DNA of 64,000 nt from the NCBI RefSeq assembly GCF_000226115.1, contig NC_016458.1:2542001-2606000 (forward strand), given 5' to 3'. The notes below the pieces were generated by a model, which was not told where the DNA came from, searched no databases, and saw nothing but the letters and a program-made list of their open reading frames with translations. Below, in pieces: positions 54,732-64,000 of this stretch (the first letter of the stretch is position 1; each line of letters opens with the position of its first letter). Position numbers and translations under genes: made by a program. This DNA comes from Thermothielavioides terrestris NRRL 8126. Lineage: Eukaryota; Ascomycota; Sordariomycetes; Sordariales; Chaetomiaceae.

Positions 54732-55076
54732 TTAATGCCTTCGCAGTGGAGGATGAAGTAGAAATGCAATGGAGCGCAGTGGGCAGTAATACCTCCTATG
54801 TACGCCAGTCTCGCAGTCACCACATATCGCGTAGGCAGTCGCGGTCGTCCCGTGGCATTGGCAAATGCACATGCACGGGTAGCGATGCGATCCGTCGCCC
54901 TTGTCCTTGGAGGAACGGCGGGCCTTGTCCTTATCCCGGTCCTTTCGATCTTTGCCGTGGTCCTTATTATGCCCGTGGCCGCTCTTCTCCTTCTCCTTGC
55001 CCTTATCTTTGTGCTTGCTGGAGCCGGAGCCGGACTTGGACTTGTCGGCCGGCTTTGACGATGAGGACTTGCCCAT
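54732..55076 (-). CDS. Small Lys/Asp/His-rich protein with Cys cluster (paralogue B)
   Basis: One exon on the minus strand of 114 residues from ATG 55076. Residues 5-65 are Lys, Asp, Ser and His-rich (KSGHGHNKDHGKDRKDRDKD). The Cys region reads CMCICQCHG, AICGDC, TGVHRRYYC, with Cys at 68, 70, 72, 74, 85, 88 and 98. The first six share exactly the spacing of paralogue A: C-x-C-x-C-x-C-x10-C-x2-C, followed by G-x-H and RRY-x-C. The C-terminal 16 residues are hydrophobic and differ. TATAAA (55261-55266, minus) lies about 185 bp upstream. No family is recognised. Confidence 0.65.
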   Translation of the reverse strand: MGKSSSSKPADKSKSGSGSSKHKDKGKEKEKSGHGHNKDHGKDRKDRDKDKARRSSKDKGDGSHRYPCMCICQCHGTTATAYAICGDCETGVHRRYYCPLRSIAFLLHPPLRRH

Positions 55077-55260
55077 TTTTATGGTGGCTTTCTGAAGAGT
55101 TCGGGTTGGGGGTTCTCGGTGTTTCGGGGCGGTCGGGGTGGCCGTAGGGTTTCTGTGCAGTGCATTGGTGGATGGGGGACTAGGTCTACCAATCTACCTG
55201 AGGAACTCCTGGAAAGCTTGGAAGGGCTTGAGCTTGATCGACAGGGCGAACGCCGATATC

Positions 55261-55266
55261 TTTATA
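55261..55266 (-). promoter_or_regulatory. TATA box of paralogue B
   Basis: TATAAA on the minus strand, about 185 bp before ATG 55076. Confidence 0.4.
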
Positions 55267-56689
55267 GTGTTGAAGAAGTTGCTGGAGTACAAACTGTCGA
55301 CTTCGCTGTGCTCTACGTTGCAGTTGGGTTGGGCCACATGGCTCCCCTGAGTCTCGGATCCAACCAGCGGGCCTCATGCTGCGTTACCTAACATCGGGCT
55401 TCATTTGGCACCGGGTTCCCTGCGGGAGAACCCGTGATCAGTCTCGGCTGTGTTGTCACTGTAGCAAAGACCAGCTCGCGGCACACAGGAATGAGTAATG
55501 CCTGGAGGTTCTCAAGTCAGAGGGTCCGACTCATAATCTGCACCAGTAAGGTATACCGCCAGATAGCTCCTACGGGGCAGTGACGCCGACCTGAAGCCTG
55601 CCTCTGTATCACGACAAGCCCAACGCACTCGGTACGTTGCCGCCCGCTACCTCGCTTCGGAAGCCGAGCCTTAATTAGGTGCTCATAACAAGAAGCAGGG
55701 CCAATTACCTTGGATCAGTTTTTTCGCGAGAGGTCGACAGACAGTTCGTTCCGCCGCTCAGCGGCTTGGGCATCAATCGAGTGAGATGTCATCTTGCAGC
55801 AGATGAGCCGCGCCCAGCGAGGGAATGAAGGCTCACCCTCGTCAAAAACCTTCGAGCCTCAGCATCGCCTTCAGGAACGGAGTCCGGAGTATTCCGAACG
55901 GAATGCTGGGAGCCCTTCATCAATCGTGCACGTTGGCGGGTTCCTGGCGGGAACGGTGGGACGGTGGGGCCCATCCAGATTCTTTCCCGGTTCCGGAGCA
56001 CCAAGTGCGGCCTAACGGGCGATGGTGTTCGATGGCGGCGAATCATGCTTCGACGCTTTGCCCAGGTCGGGAAAGTGCACCCCATTAACAGCAACCCGAG
56101 GCTTGGCTTCCACAAACCGAAGCTGGATTCCTCATCCCCATCCAGACAGCAAGCCGGTCCAAGGTCTCGACCACAGCGAGCAACTTCTTTGAAAAGGAAC
56201 TTGGTTCTCTGCCGCATGCTGAGCTACACTACTGTGTCGTGTACCACCGTCAGCTGTGCGGCGCAGGTCTGCAGCACAGTGAGTGAGTCTGCGCTTGCGA
56301 GTCCTTCGCGTGGTATTCAACGCCCGATCGGGACACGCTGTGCCCCCACTTCCCACATGGCGCCAAGCTGGCAGGCCCAAGCGTGGTATTCGCGATGCAA
56401 TTTTCGCGAAATTACGACGACCGGGATTTGGGGTCCTTTGCGGACGGCATGTGCGACCCTGGCGGCGCAGTGTTCAGGGTGAGAATCCGAACCGGCTGTT
56501 GGCTTGAGAATTCCTTCTCGTGCACCTCTCAGGCTCTCTGTCTCTCGTTCACTGCGCTGTGGCGCAACTGATTGTCCCCCGACGCGCCCGAAAACTCCAC
56601 CCGCGACCGACTCGGGCGTGGAACCCCACGGGGCACTCAGACTTGTTGTTGATCGCCAGCGAGATGGAACCCCGGCTCTGAAGCAAGCC
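55267..56689. other. 1.4-kb intergenic region
   Basis: Divergent upstream region of paralogue B and the 56690 gene. No gene is recognised. The frame open from 56504 joins the membrane-protein exon in phase, but has no ATG before 56690. Confidence 0.45.
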
Positions 56690-57794
56690 ATGGACCCGTC
56701 GCCGCCCAGGGGATCCCCGTCCCATCCGCACTCGAGCAACGACGACAACATCAACGACGACGGCGAACAGAGCCAACCCCGAGTGCGCTTTGCCGAAGGC
56801 GAGCCCCAGGCGAGCTACAGGATCTACCAGCCAACCCCGCGACGTGAGCGGCCGGCCACAGCCACAACAGGTTCAACCGACCAGCAGCCTGCCGTGTACT
56901 GGGACGACCGGGAGAACGACCAGGAGAATGACCCGAATCTTCAGGCATACACCTTCTACCGCGAAGGAACGCCGACGCCGCCGGAATATGAGTCTCATGA
57001 GAAGGCACTGGGTCCTGGGCCGGGGCTGGGAGCGCCGGTAGCTGAGAGCTCGACACTCGGGGGAGGTACCATCGGGAGCGACGGCGACCTCAATGTCAGA
57101 GCGCGAAGGCAAGGGGAAACCAGCCATTGGAGTCTTCCAAACAGCATGGAGACATCCGTGGTTGGCGGGAAGAGGATGTTTCGGACCGTCATCGCAATTG
57201 GCGTCTTGGTGCTCCTCTGCGTTGCGCTTGGCCTTGGAGTGGGGCTCGGCGTGGGCTTGTCGCAACGGAAGTCTGCTGTCGTGGAATCCGTGCCAGGGCC
57301 CTCCAGGTCCGTCCTCCGTAGATGCATACGCTGGCGGATAGCCATCTGACTTGGTTTACAGCAGCTTGTCTCCTGCTTCGGCAGTAACGTTAGCCCCGAA
57401 TCCGACGCCAACGAACCCGACCCCCGCTGGCACTGAGGGTGCGTCAGAAACGACGACCGAGTCGGCCACCAGCCCGCGGCCGACATACAACTCCGACTGC
57501 CCCTCTCTGAACAACACAGTATATCACGTCCCCGGCTCGACGAGAACCTTCTTGCGCATCTGCGGGGTGGACTACAGCGGCGACGAGGCCACCGACCTCG
57601 CCCAGGTCTACACGGGCAGCATGGCGGATTGCATGAACAGCTGCGCGTCCTTCAACCAGTGCACGGCATGTTCATGGGGTTACATCCAAGGCGACGAGGG
57701 CGGCGAACACCGTTGCTTTATGAAGAATAATCTGAAGAAAGGCCATACAGCGGCGAGCGACTGGTGTTTTGCGATCTTGCAAGAGACTTCATGA
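56690..57794 (+). CDS. Single-pass membrane protein with Cys-rich (PAN/apple-like) outer domain
   Basis: Exons 56690-57306 and 57362-57794 give 349 residues. Splicing (intron 57307-57361) joins PGPS to SLSPASAV. Residues 1-160 are disordered, Pro/Asp/Gln-rich (DDRENDQENDPNLQAY) with no signal peptide. A span lies at about 165-190 (TVIAIGVLVLLCVALGLGVGLGVGL). A Thr/Ser/Pro stalk follows, then a C-terminal domain of about 105 residues with six or more Cys: DCPSLNN, FLRICGVDY, SMADCMNSCASFNQCTACSWGYI, HRCFMKNN and DWCFAIL. This type II layout and Cys pattern occur in many fungal proteins with a PAN-like outer module, probably carbohydrate or protein binding. The role is unknown. Confidence 0.8.
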
Positions 57795-58163
57795 CGGCCT
57801 GGCTTACGCTCCACGGATAGATGCATGAGATACCCCCCGCGTACGAGTACCAGTATTGCTAATAGATAATGAGTTGATGATGTCGTTGCATGCACCTCCG
57901 CTCGTGGCTTGTGTACGAATGAGGGCCGGGCAGAAGGACGACCGACAAACTACTCGATGATATCGTTCTCATCAATGCTTTCCTCACTCGCAGTCAGATC
58001 CTCCGTTTGGCGACGTTTCGCCGGAACTCTCGAGGTACACCTCGTCAACCTCCGCAGTTCTTATCGTTGCAGAGACGATTCTGCGAAAGAGGGCGCATCG
58101 CCAGTCAACATGAAAGTGACCTCGCACCCAAATCGGTTCACTACCAACCCTTTGTCAGACAAA
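57795..58163. other. Short intergenic between convergent genes
   Basis: Shared 3' flanks. Nothing else is recognised. Confidence 0.5.
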
Positions 58164-59656
58164 TCAGTGGGTCTTGGGCAGCACATTCGCCGCCTCCAGC
58201 TCGCCGAAGACATCAGAGAATGACTTCCAAGTATCCTCGTACCTTGGATGTTCGTCAGCCTCTCGCGCTTCGACCTTTCGTGAGAAAGACAATACTCACC
58301 CAGTCCAGCCCGCCTCTCTCGCCTTGCTCATGCTCGAGACAATGTCATAGTTCCGGCCCAGCACAAAATCGATAAACGCCCACGTCGCCTTCTCGAACGC
58401 ATCCATCTGCAGCCCCTCCCTCTCCGCCAGCCTCGCCCACGCCTTCTTCACGTCGTCCCGCTGGCTCCATTTCACCAGACTCACCCTCTGCTCCAGCGCG
58501 CTCGGCCGCACCCGGCCCACCAGCCCGGCCTCCTCAGCGAAGACGCTCAGCGGCGGCGTGTCGTTCAGCGCCGCGTGGCTCGCCAGCTCCGCCTGGCTCG
58601 CCAGCTCCGCCGCCCCGCCGCCGCCGCCGGCGAACTGGTCGCGCGGCACGCGCATGCCAAACCGCCGCGCCAGCCGCGGCCACATGTCCTGCCAGCTCTG
58701 CACGTCGCCGTTGACCACGTTGAACGCCTGGTTGGCGGCGCGCGGCTCGGCCACCGCCCACTCGCAGAAGCGCGCGTGCAGGCGCGACGACGTGAACGTG
58801 TCGAAGCGCGTGTAGAACGTCTCGCTGCCGGGGAAGGCCAGCTCCGGCTCCGGCTCAAAGGTCTCGCCCGCCCGCCCGGCCCGGCCGGCCTCGGCCAGCT
58901 GCAGCTCCTTGCTCACCACCGCGTACAGCCCCAGCCCCGTGGCCAGGTTCATGAAGTTGCCCGTCGCGAAGCCGATCACGTCGTTGGGGTAGGTCACGGT
59001 CCAGGCCAGGTGGCGGTGCGCGGCGCAGAAGGCGCGCAGGATGTCCTGCTGGCGGTAGTAGAAGTTGGGCGGGAAGGGCGGGTTGGCGGTCAGCCACGGG
59101 TCCGTCTCCCGCAGCGGGTTCTTGGGCTGCCCCAGGTGAACGCCGTACTGCTTGGCGCCGGTGACCAGCAGGATGCGCTTGGTTTGCGCGATGGCCGAGG
59201 TCAGCTCGAGCGCGCGCAGGAAGTTGTGCAGCATGTCGCCTGGGCGCGGGGTGGGTGGGTTTCTGTTAGTGGGAGTGCTGGGAGGACCCAGAGGTTGGGG
59301 AGAGAGGGGGGGGGGGTGTTTACCGTTCACCTGCCAGTTCTCCTCCTCGCTGTCCTTCTGGAGGTAGGCGGCGAAAAAGACGTACTCCGCTTCAACCCCC
59401 TGCAGCTCCTTGGCCATCGCGTCGGCCGAGCTCAGGAGGTCGATGTGGCGGTGCACCACGTTGGACGGAAACTCGTCCTTCTTGCTGCGCGAAAAGGCGT
59501 AGATCTTCTTCCATTTCTCGGGCGTCTGGGCGAGCTGCTTAACAATCTCCCGGCCGAGGATCCCTGGTTGTCGTTGTCCGTGGTTAGCAGGGTGATATGG
59601 TGGTTTTCCAAGAGCTGCCGCTCACCGGTTGCGCCGACGACAATAGCGGAGGACAT
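58164..59656 (-). CDS. PRISE-type short-chain dehydrogenase/reductase
   Basis: Exons 59656-59626, 59563-59324, 59239-58300 and 58242-58164 on the minus strand give 429 residues. Splicing joins VVGATG to ILGREIVKQL, restoring the GxxGxxG NAD(P) loop, and ends with FGELEAANVLPKTH. Marks of the progesterone 5-beta-reductase/iridoid-synthase-like group are LLVTGAKQYGVHLG (Lys of the active pair), NFYYRQQDIL (the catalytic Tyr region), WTVTYPNDVIGF and AFNVVNGDVQSW. Fungal members reduce enone or C=C substrates with NAD(P)H; the substrate is unknown. A Gly/Ala-rich insert (GGGGGAAELASQAEL) is present after RRFGMRVPRDQF. No biosynthetic cluster is visible around it. Confidence 0.85.
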
Positions 59657-60689
59657 GGTTGAAACGGAGTATCACACAATGGAACTTTGGCTAGATGAAG
59701 TTTCCATCAGGAGTTGTAGGAAAGATGTTGGGGCATCCACCAGTGTACAATTCCAGTTTGGCTTGATATATCACGGTTGCAACGATCACAGTGTATGACG
59801 TCAAGCTCAGGAGACAGCACTGTCTGTTCGAACTCGACTTGGTACGAGCTACACCTTGGGAAAAATGATGTCCCGTTCTGAACTAATACAGCTATTTCTC
59901 GGACTTGACACAATTTCAGGCACATACAACCCAGAAGGTTGCCCTGTATGTACAAGCTACTACGGCTGGTGTGTTGTGGAGATGCGCCGCAAACGACGAA
60001 CGGCATACACGGGCGAATGGGAATATTGAGTTGGGGGGTTCATCGCAAGCGCAATGGGATGAACGTCTTCGCCGCCTTAATCTCTCCTGATTGACTCAGG
60101 CCGGCCCAAATAGGTAGGCGATGGAGTGTGTAAGTCTAAGCACTATGCCTCAATCATCTGACCAAGCTGCATTCACCTCCTGTCTGATGTGCTCCGCCCG
60201 TTGATCGTCGATCGACCGCGCGCCGCAGAAGCACTACCTACCTTAATTGTCGCTCTGGTCTCGCTGCAAACAGCAGTGACAGATGCAATATTCGGTGCTT
60301 TCTCGGCGCGGTTCGTTCCTTCCCGCGGTTTGGTTGGCATGATCCCGATCTTGGCATGCTTGCTGCTGCCTCTGGTGTCTTAAATTCTCTAGGACCGTCT
60401 GTGGCTGGCGGGCCGCATCGGCATCGCCGTCTCCTTCCGCTCTCAGCGCCCAACGGTAGCCTGGCGGCACCTGCCCGCTCGGCGAATGCACCACCTATCT
60501 CTCTCCCTCCCGTTGACCGCCGTTTGAACTTGAGAAAACTTCCAGGTCCTTTCCCGCTGTTCGAGGGCCGAGCGCCAACGGCTCCTGCCTGTTGCTGCAA
60601 CAGGCATCGATCCAACCTCGGCGGCTTCCTTTGAGGTGGGCACGCTAAGTCCGCCACTTCCATCTCGACTTGTAGCATAGCGAACTCCT
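59657..60689. other. Intergenic between the reductase and the retrotransposon
   Basis: Promoter of the reductase gene, then GC-rich flanking DNA up to the element boundary. The open frames at 60238-60678 are not protein-like. No gene is called. Confidence 0.5.
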
Positions 60690-61479
60690 GTTGGAACCGC
60701 TACGTAGGCTCAGGAAGATGAAGCTATTACGATGCAAGCAATACATACAATAGGGATCAATCGTGGTATTAAGGATATTGTATTGTAGGAGAGTTCTCCT
60801 GATTAGGAGCCTAGTCTTAGGCGGCAGTTGGGCATCAAGCCGGTGGATCCTAATCTCGGTGGGCTGGCCCGGTGCCCTAGGCTAGGCTAGTTCTAATATA
60901 CCCCCCTAGGTCAAGCCTCTGGCTCCGGCCTACCAAATCTAGTAATCTATAAAGCTATTCCCAACACTACGTCCTTCCTAATCTAGCAATTCTATAGTAT
61001 TAAGGTCCTTTTACTATCGCCCTAATCTACCGAGCCTTATACGCCTACCCTTCTTAATCCTATATATTATACTACAAACTAAACCCTCTGTTTAGTTAGA
61101 GCCTTTTTCTAGCTCTATATTTCTTCCTTCTATATCGTTTAGTAGATATAGATTTCGATAAGGGCCTAGATATCTACTAGATTAAGTATTTCTACGAACT
61201 TCCTATAGGACTCTAGTTCTAGTGCTTTTGTTAGGCCGTTAGCTAATATCTAGTTCAAGGGTATATAATCTATACTAACTCTTTTATTCTAAGCTTCTTA
61301 GTATAGCTAATGGTTATAAATGTCGATATATTTTAGCTTTGTCTATAGTATAGGCGTTTTAGCGTTGATTAGCTAGATTATCTACTTATTATTATACTAG
61401 ATCAATAGGATTTTGTTATCTAGATAGATCTCTAGTACCTTTAATAGGTATTAAAGGAATATACCTTCTTTTATTGCCT

Positions 61480-61640
61480 ATATAAATGCTAATAATTCTG
61501 CTTTTATAGTCGATATAGTTACTATATCCTATTTACTAGCTTGCTAGACGATTAGTCCTCTAAATAGGATAATAGTATAACTTTATAAGCTTTTATAATC
61601 GATACTATTGTCGACGAAGTTAATATCGTTGACTACAATT
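61480..61640 (-). pseudogene. Copia RNase H relic
   Basis: The minus strand reads in one frame as a FVDNSIDYKSL segment, then SYTIILFRGLI, then SK*DIVTISTIKAELLAF. This parallels the FADN...RKS, GYAMKLFGG and TTEAELLAL blocks of Copia RNase H. Internal stops replace Gln or Trp, so no product is made. Confidence 0.7.
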
Positions 61641-62049
61641 AGGATATCTCCTCTTCTTAACTAGAGGGCCTAGAACCTTATTCAATAGAGATATTATAAT
61701 ATTCGATTAGCTATACGATAGTATTCTAGTCTTAGGTTCTAATTGAACTATATAAGCTTAGAGGCTACAAAGGCAATGTTTAGGTGTATATTGATAGCTA
61801 TATATAGGATTGAGCCGACCTTCCTTTGATAGAGCCTAATAGAGCTATAGCTAGTAATATCATTGTATAGAAGCAATTCGCCTTTAGCTATTAGAGTCTT
61901 TAGCTCTCCTTCTTCCTAGGCTAACTTTATAATCTTCTCGATATATACTGTCTAGCTAAGCTAAATTAAACGTCTCTTATAGTTACAATAAATCTCTATA
62001 CCTAGGAACTATAGGAGGTTATCTCCTCCTATAAATTTATACTTTTCTT

Positions 62050-62400
62050 ATAGCTAGTTAATTACTTCGTTAGCTTAGAGTTAATCCTTTTTATAATAGG
62101 CAAAGACAATATTATCTATATAGAAGAAGATAATAATGCCTTTGTTCGTTATAATATAGGGCTCTTATAGTATAGCCTAGAACTCTAAGTTCCTTAGAGT
62201 AGCTATCAACTCTTATTGCTAAAGGAGAAGAGCCTTCTATAGGCTATAGAGCGCCTTCTTTAGCTTTAGGATAGTTCCTAGTTTATAATAGCTATATAGT
62301 ATCTCTATATAAATGTCTTTATTAATCTTTACATTAACAAAGGCGTTGACTATATTAAACTACTTTAATTCTAGGTTGAACCTTGCTATAGTAGCAAATA
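62050..62400 (-). pseudogene. Copia reverse transcriptase relic
   Basis: The minus strand gives FNIVNAFVNVKINKDIYI, GTILKLKKALYSL and FFYIDNIVFAY in the correct order and spacing. In living elements these are the NAFVN...KLDE, KALYGL and YVDD catalytic motifs; here the second catalytic Asp is Asn and Trp or Gln codons are stops. The element cannot transpose. Confidence 0.8.
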
Positions 62401-63599
62401 TTGTTCTAAAGGATTATATAGTAAGTATAGCTATATAGTTCTCTTTAGTAAACCTCTTCTTTTACTAATCGCTATATACTATAAGCTTTACCTTATATTT
62501 AATAAGGTACTTACTTTTATTAAACTTATAGATATATACTTATATATAATCTAAGATCTATTTGCCTTAGACCTCTTTGTTATAGTAGCGAATCTCTTCC
62601 TAGGAGCTTATTACTTTATAGCTTTGAAGATAATTGTATTTAGTTTCTAAGAATAGTTGGCCTAGTAGGTGATCTTCGAGTTTAGAGTACTATCGAGATA
62701 TAGGTAAAAGCATTGACTAGTAGATAGATCTAAGCTTGCCTTTTTACTATAGATAGTCGACTTCTTCTTAGGAGATCCTCTTAGTATCGCTATCTTCCTT
62801 TTTAATAGCACCGACTATCTTCTTAGCCTTCTTTTTACTCTTTTAAGTAAATTCCTCTCTCTCTTCCTTTATATAGAGGACCCTCTTTAAATATCTATAT
62901 TCGGTAGCTCTAAGGCCTAACGTTTCTACGTTGAAGGTAGCCTCCTATAGCTAGAACGCTCCTTTAGAGGCTCTAGGCGAATATAAGCTTAGGAAGGTAG
63001 CCGCGATTAGGGCACTTAGCAAAGTAGGTAGAGAAGTTGGATATTAGAACTCTAGGAAGGTGCTTATAGTATTGCCTTTTACTACAATAGTATCTAACAC
63101 TTCTTTAATAGTAGTTAAGCTCTTTTCTAGCTCTTCGAAGGTTGTTAAAGGCGTATTAAACCCCTCTATTATATCCTTTTCCTTAGTCGTAGGTATAAGA
63201 TCGCTATTATCTAGCTAATCGGCATTATCAACGCCTTTAGTATTGAGCTAGCGCTTTAGCTCTTCGAAGTCTACCTAGGAGATATCCTATACTATAAGCT
63301 TTAAATCGCCTAGGTATATCTACTTCTTATTAAAGATTATATTATATATATATACTACTTGGTTGGTAGTAGGGTTCTAAATACAATAGATGTTTAAGGA
63401 ATCGTATCCTATAAGGTAACTGATCTAGGCTCTTAGTTAGAACTGTTTAAAGCGTCTTTCTTTCTTCTTAGTAGTATCTGTTATAGCGAATGCCTTATAA
63501 CTATAGACCTTTAAGTGCCCTTAGTATAGCTTATACTCTAAGGCTCTTAGGCTATCTCTTTTAGTAAAGAAGGTATAAAAGCGATCTAGCGACGTTATT

Positions 63600-64000
63600 T
63601 ACTCTATTGTCAAGGATAGTGTCTTATTGTAAAGATATACTATAGCTCTAGTAACCTTTAGCTATAGTTGCCCTAGCAACTATATACTAATAGCCATCGT
63701 TCTAGCCTTCTCCTTGATTATACCCCTTAAGCGTTTAGCACCTCTATTCTATATAGGCGTATTAGGCGCTAAAGGCTCTATTTAAATGCCTTGTCTCTCT
63801 ACCTAGATAGTAATAGCGCTTGCCTATATAAATTCGTTGTTATACTCTAGGACCTTGATATATAGCTAATACTGCCTTTCAAGTAGTATAGCAAGGTGTT
63901 TAATAGCTACTAGGATACCTAGCGCCTTATAGTTATATAGATAGTAGTCCTATATTATACCTAAATAGCGATTTGTTGCTAATAGCAAATATTTAAAGCG
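63600..64000 (-). pseudogene. Copia integrase core relic, truncated by window edge
   Basis: The minus strand reads DYYLYNYKALGILVAIKH, LERQY and VLEYNNEFI, then GI*IEPLAPNTPI*NRGAKR and VTRAIVYLYN. This parallels the integrase core, including the second and third acidic catalytic positions (D in the ECDNE region, E in the GGAER region), now altered. Several internal stops are present. Confidence 0.8.

Larger units (their letters stand above)
60690..64000 (-). mobile_element. RIP-degraded Ty1/copia LTR retrotransposon, 5' part beyond window
   Basis: AT-rich block with no long open frame. On the minus strand, relics of the Copia polyprotein occur in the right order: integrase core at 63600-64000, reverse transcriptase at about 62050-62400, RNase H at about 61480-61640. 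Order and homology show that it runs right to left. Stops sit where Gln or Trp is expected, as from C-to-T change on either strand with preference for CpA. That is the RIP signature of Sordariomycetes. The left end is placed at TGTTGGAA (60690), which looks like a Copia LTR terminus, but no second LTR is visible. The gag and protease part lies beyond 64000. Confidence 0.85.

Noticed and set aside
56504..56689. N-terminal extension of the 56690 membrane protein
   Set aside because: The frame is open but has no ATG before 56690.
60238..60678. Minus-strand frame of 146 codons next to the retrotransposon
   Set aside because: Arg/Ala/Gly-rich composition typical of shadow frames, with no start context and no motif.

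Overview
The window is nuclear DNA from a filamentous ascomycete, most likely a Sordariomycete close to the Chaetomiaceae. The signs are GC-rich genes with many introns of 51-96 bp bounded by GT...AG, CTAAC/CTGAC-like branch sites, fungal-only families (DUF1996, CipC-like, TRI12-type MFS, BIM1-like, fungal amidoligase), and an AT-rich block at the right end whose coding relics carry the C-to-T signature of repeat-induced point mutation (RIP). Gene models were read by eye from splice signals and family similarity. Exon coordinates are in each entry, and none has transcript support.

Layout, left to right: end of an SRPBCC protein (65-304); secreted rhamnogalacturonan lyase (1275-3280); tRNA-Gly(GCC) (4017-4087); small conserved unknown on the minus strand (4261-4926); membrane-anchored GH17 glucanase of btgC type (6811-9129); amidoligase (11209-12585); conserved 'BTB domain transcription factor'-labelled protein (13345-14595); 14-TM siderophore-type MFS transporter (15323-17488); CipC-like stress protein (18981-19521); RTA1-like remnant (20760-21080); DUF1275 membrane protein (21521-22469, minus); AAA ATPase (23193-25371, minus); SWIM/RING protein (26877-28004); secreted DUF1996 protein (29883-31500); NFX1-type helicase of the ZNFX1/Hrr1/SAD-3 kind (32657-37044) followed by a ~50-bp minisatellite; Spt8 (38142-40250, minus), STRAP-like (41471-42603, minus) and Doa1/Ufd3 (43741-46318), three WD40 genes in a row.

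The right third is more accessory: BIM1-like GPI-anchored copper protein (47600-48457, minus); SRR1-like protein (50460-51283); unknown with a possible nucleotidyltransferase fold (52150-52992); two paralogous small Lys/Asp/His-rich, Cys-rich proteins (53437-53823 and 54732-55076, both minus); a single-pass membrane protein with a Cys-rich outer domain (56690-57794); a PRISE-type short-chain reductase (58164-59656, minus); and a RIP-degraded Ty1/copia retrotransposon that enters at about 60690 and leaves the window at 64000.

There is no single biosynthetic cluster. The recurring themes are secreted or wall-facing enzymes (RG lyase, GH17, DUF1996, BIM1-like) and chromatin, RNA-silencing and ubiquitin housekeeping (Hrr1-like helicase, Spt8, Doa1). 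The least described item is the Cys-rich paralogue pair near 53.4-55.1 kb.
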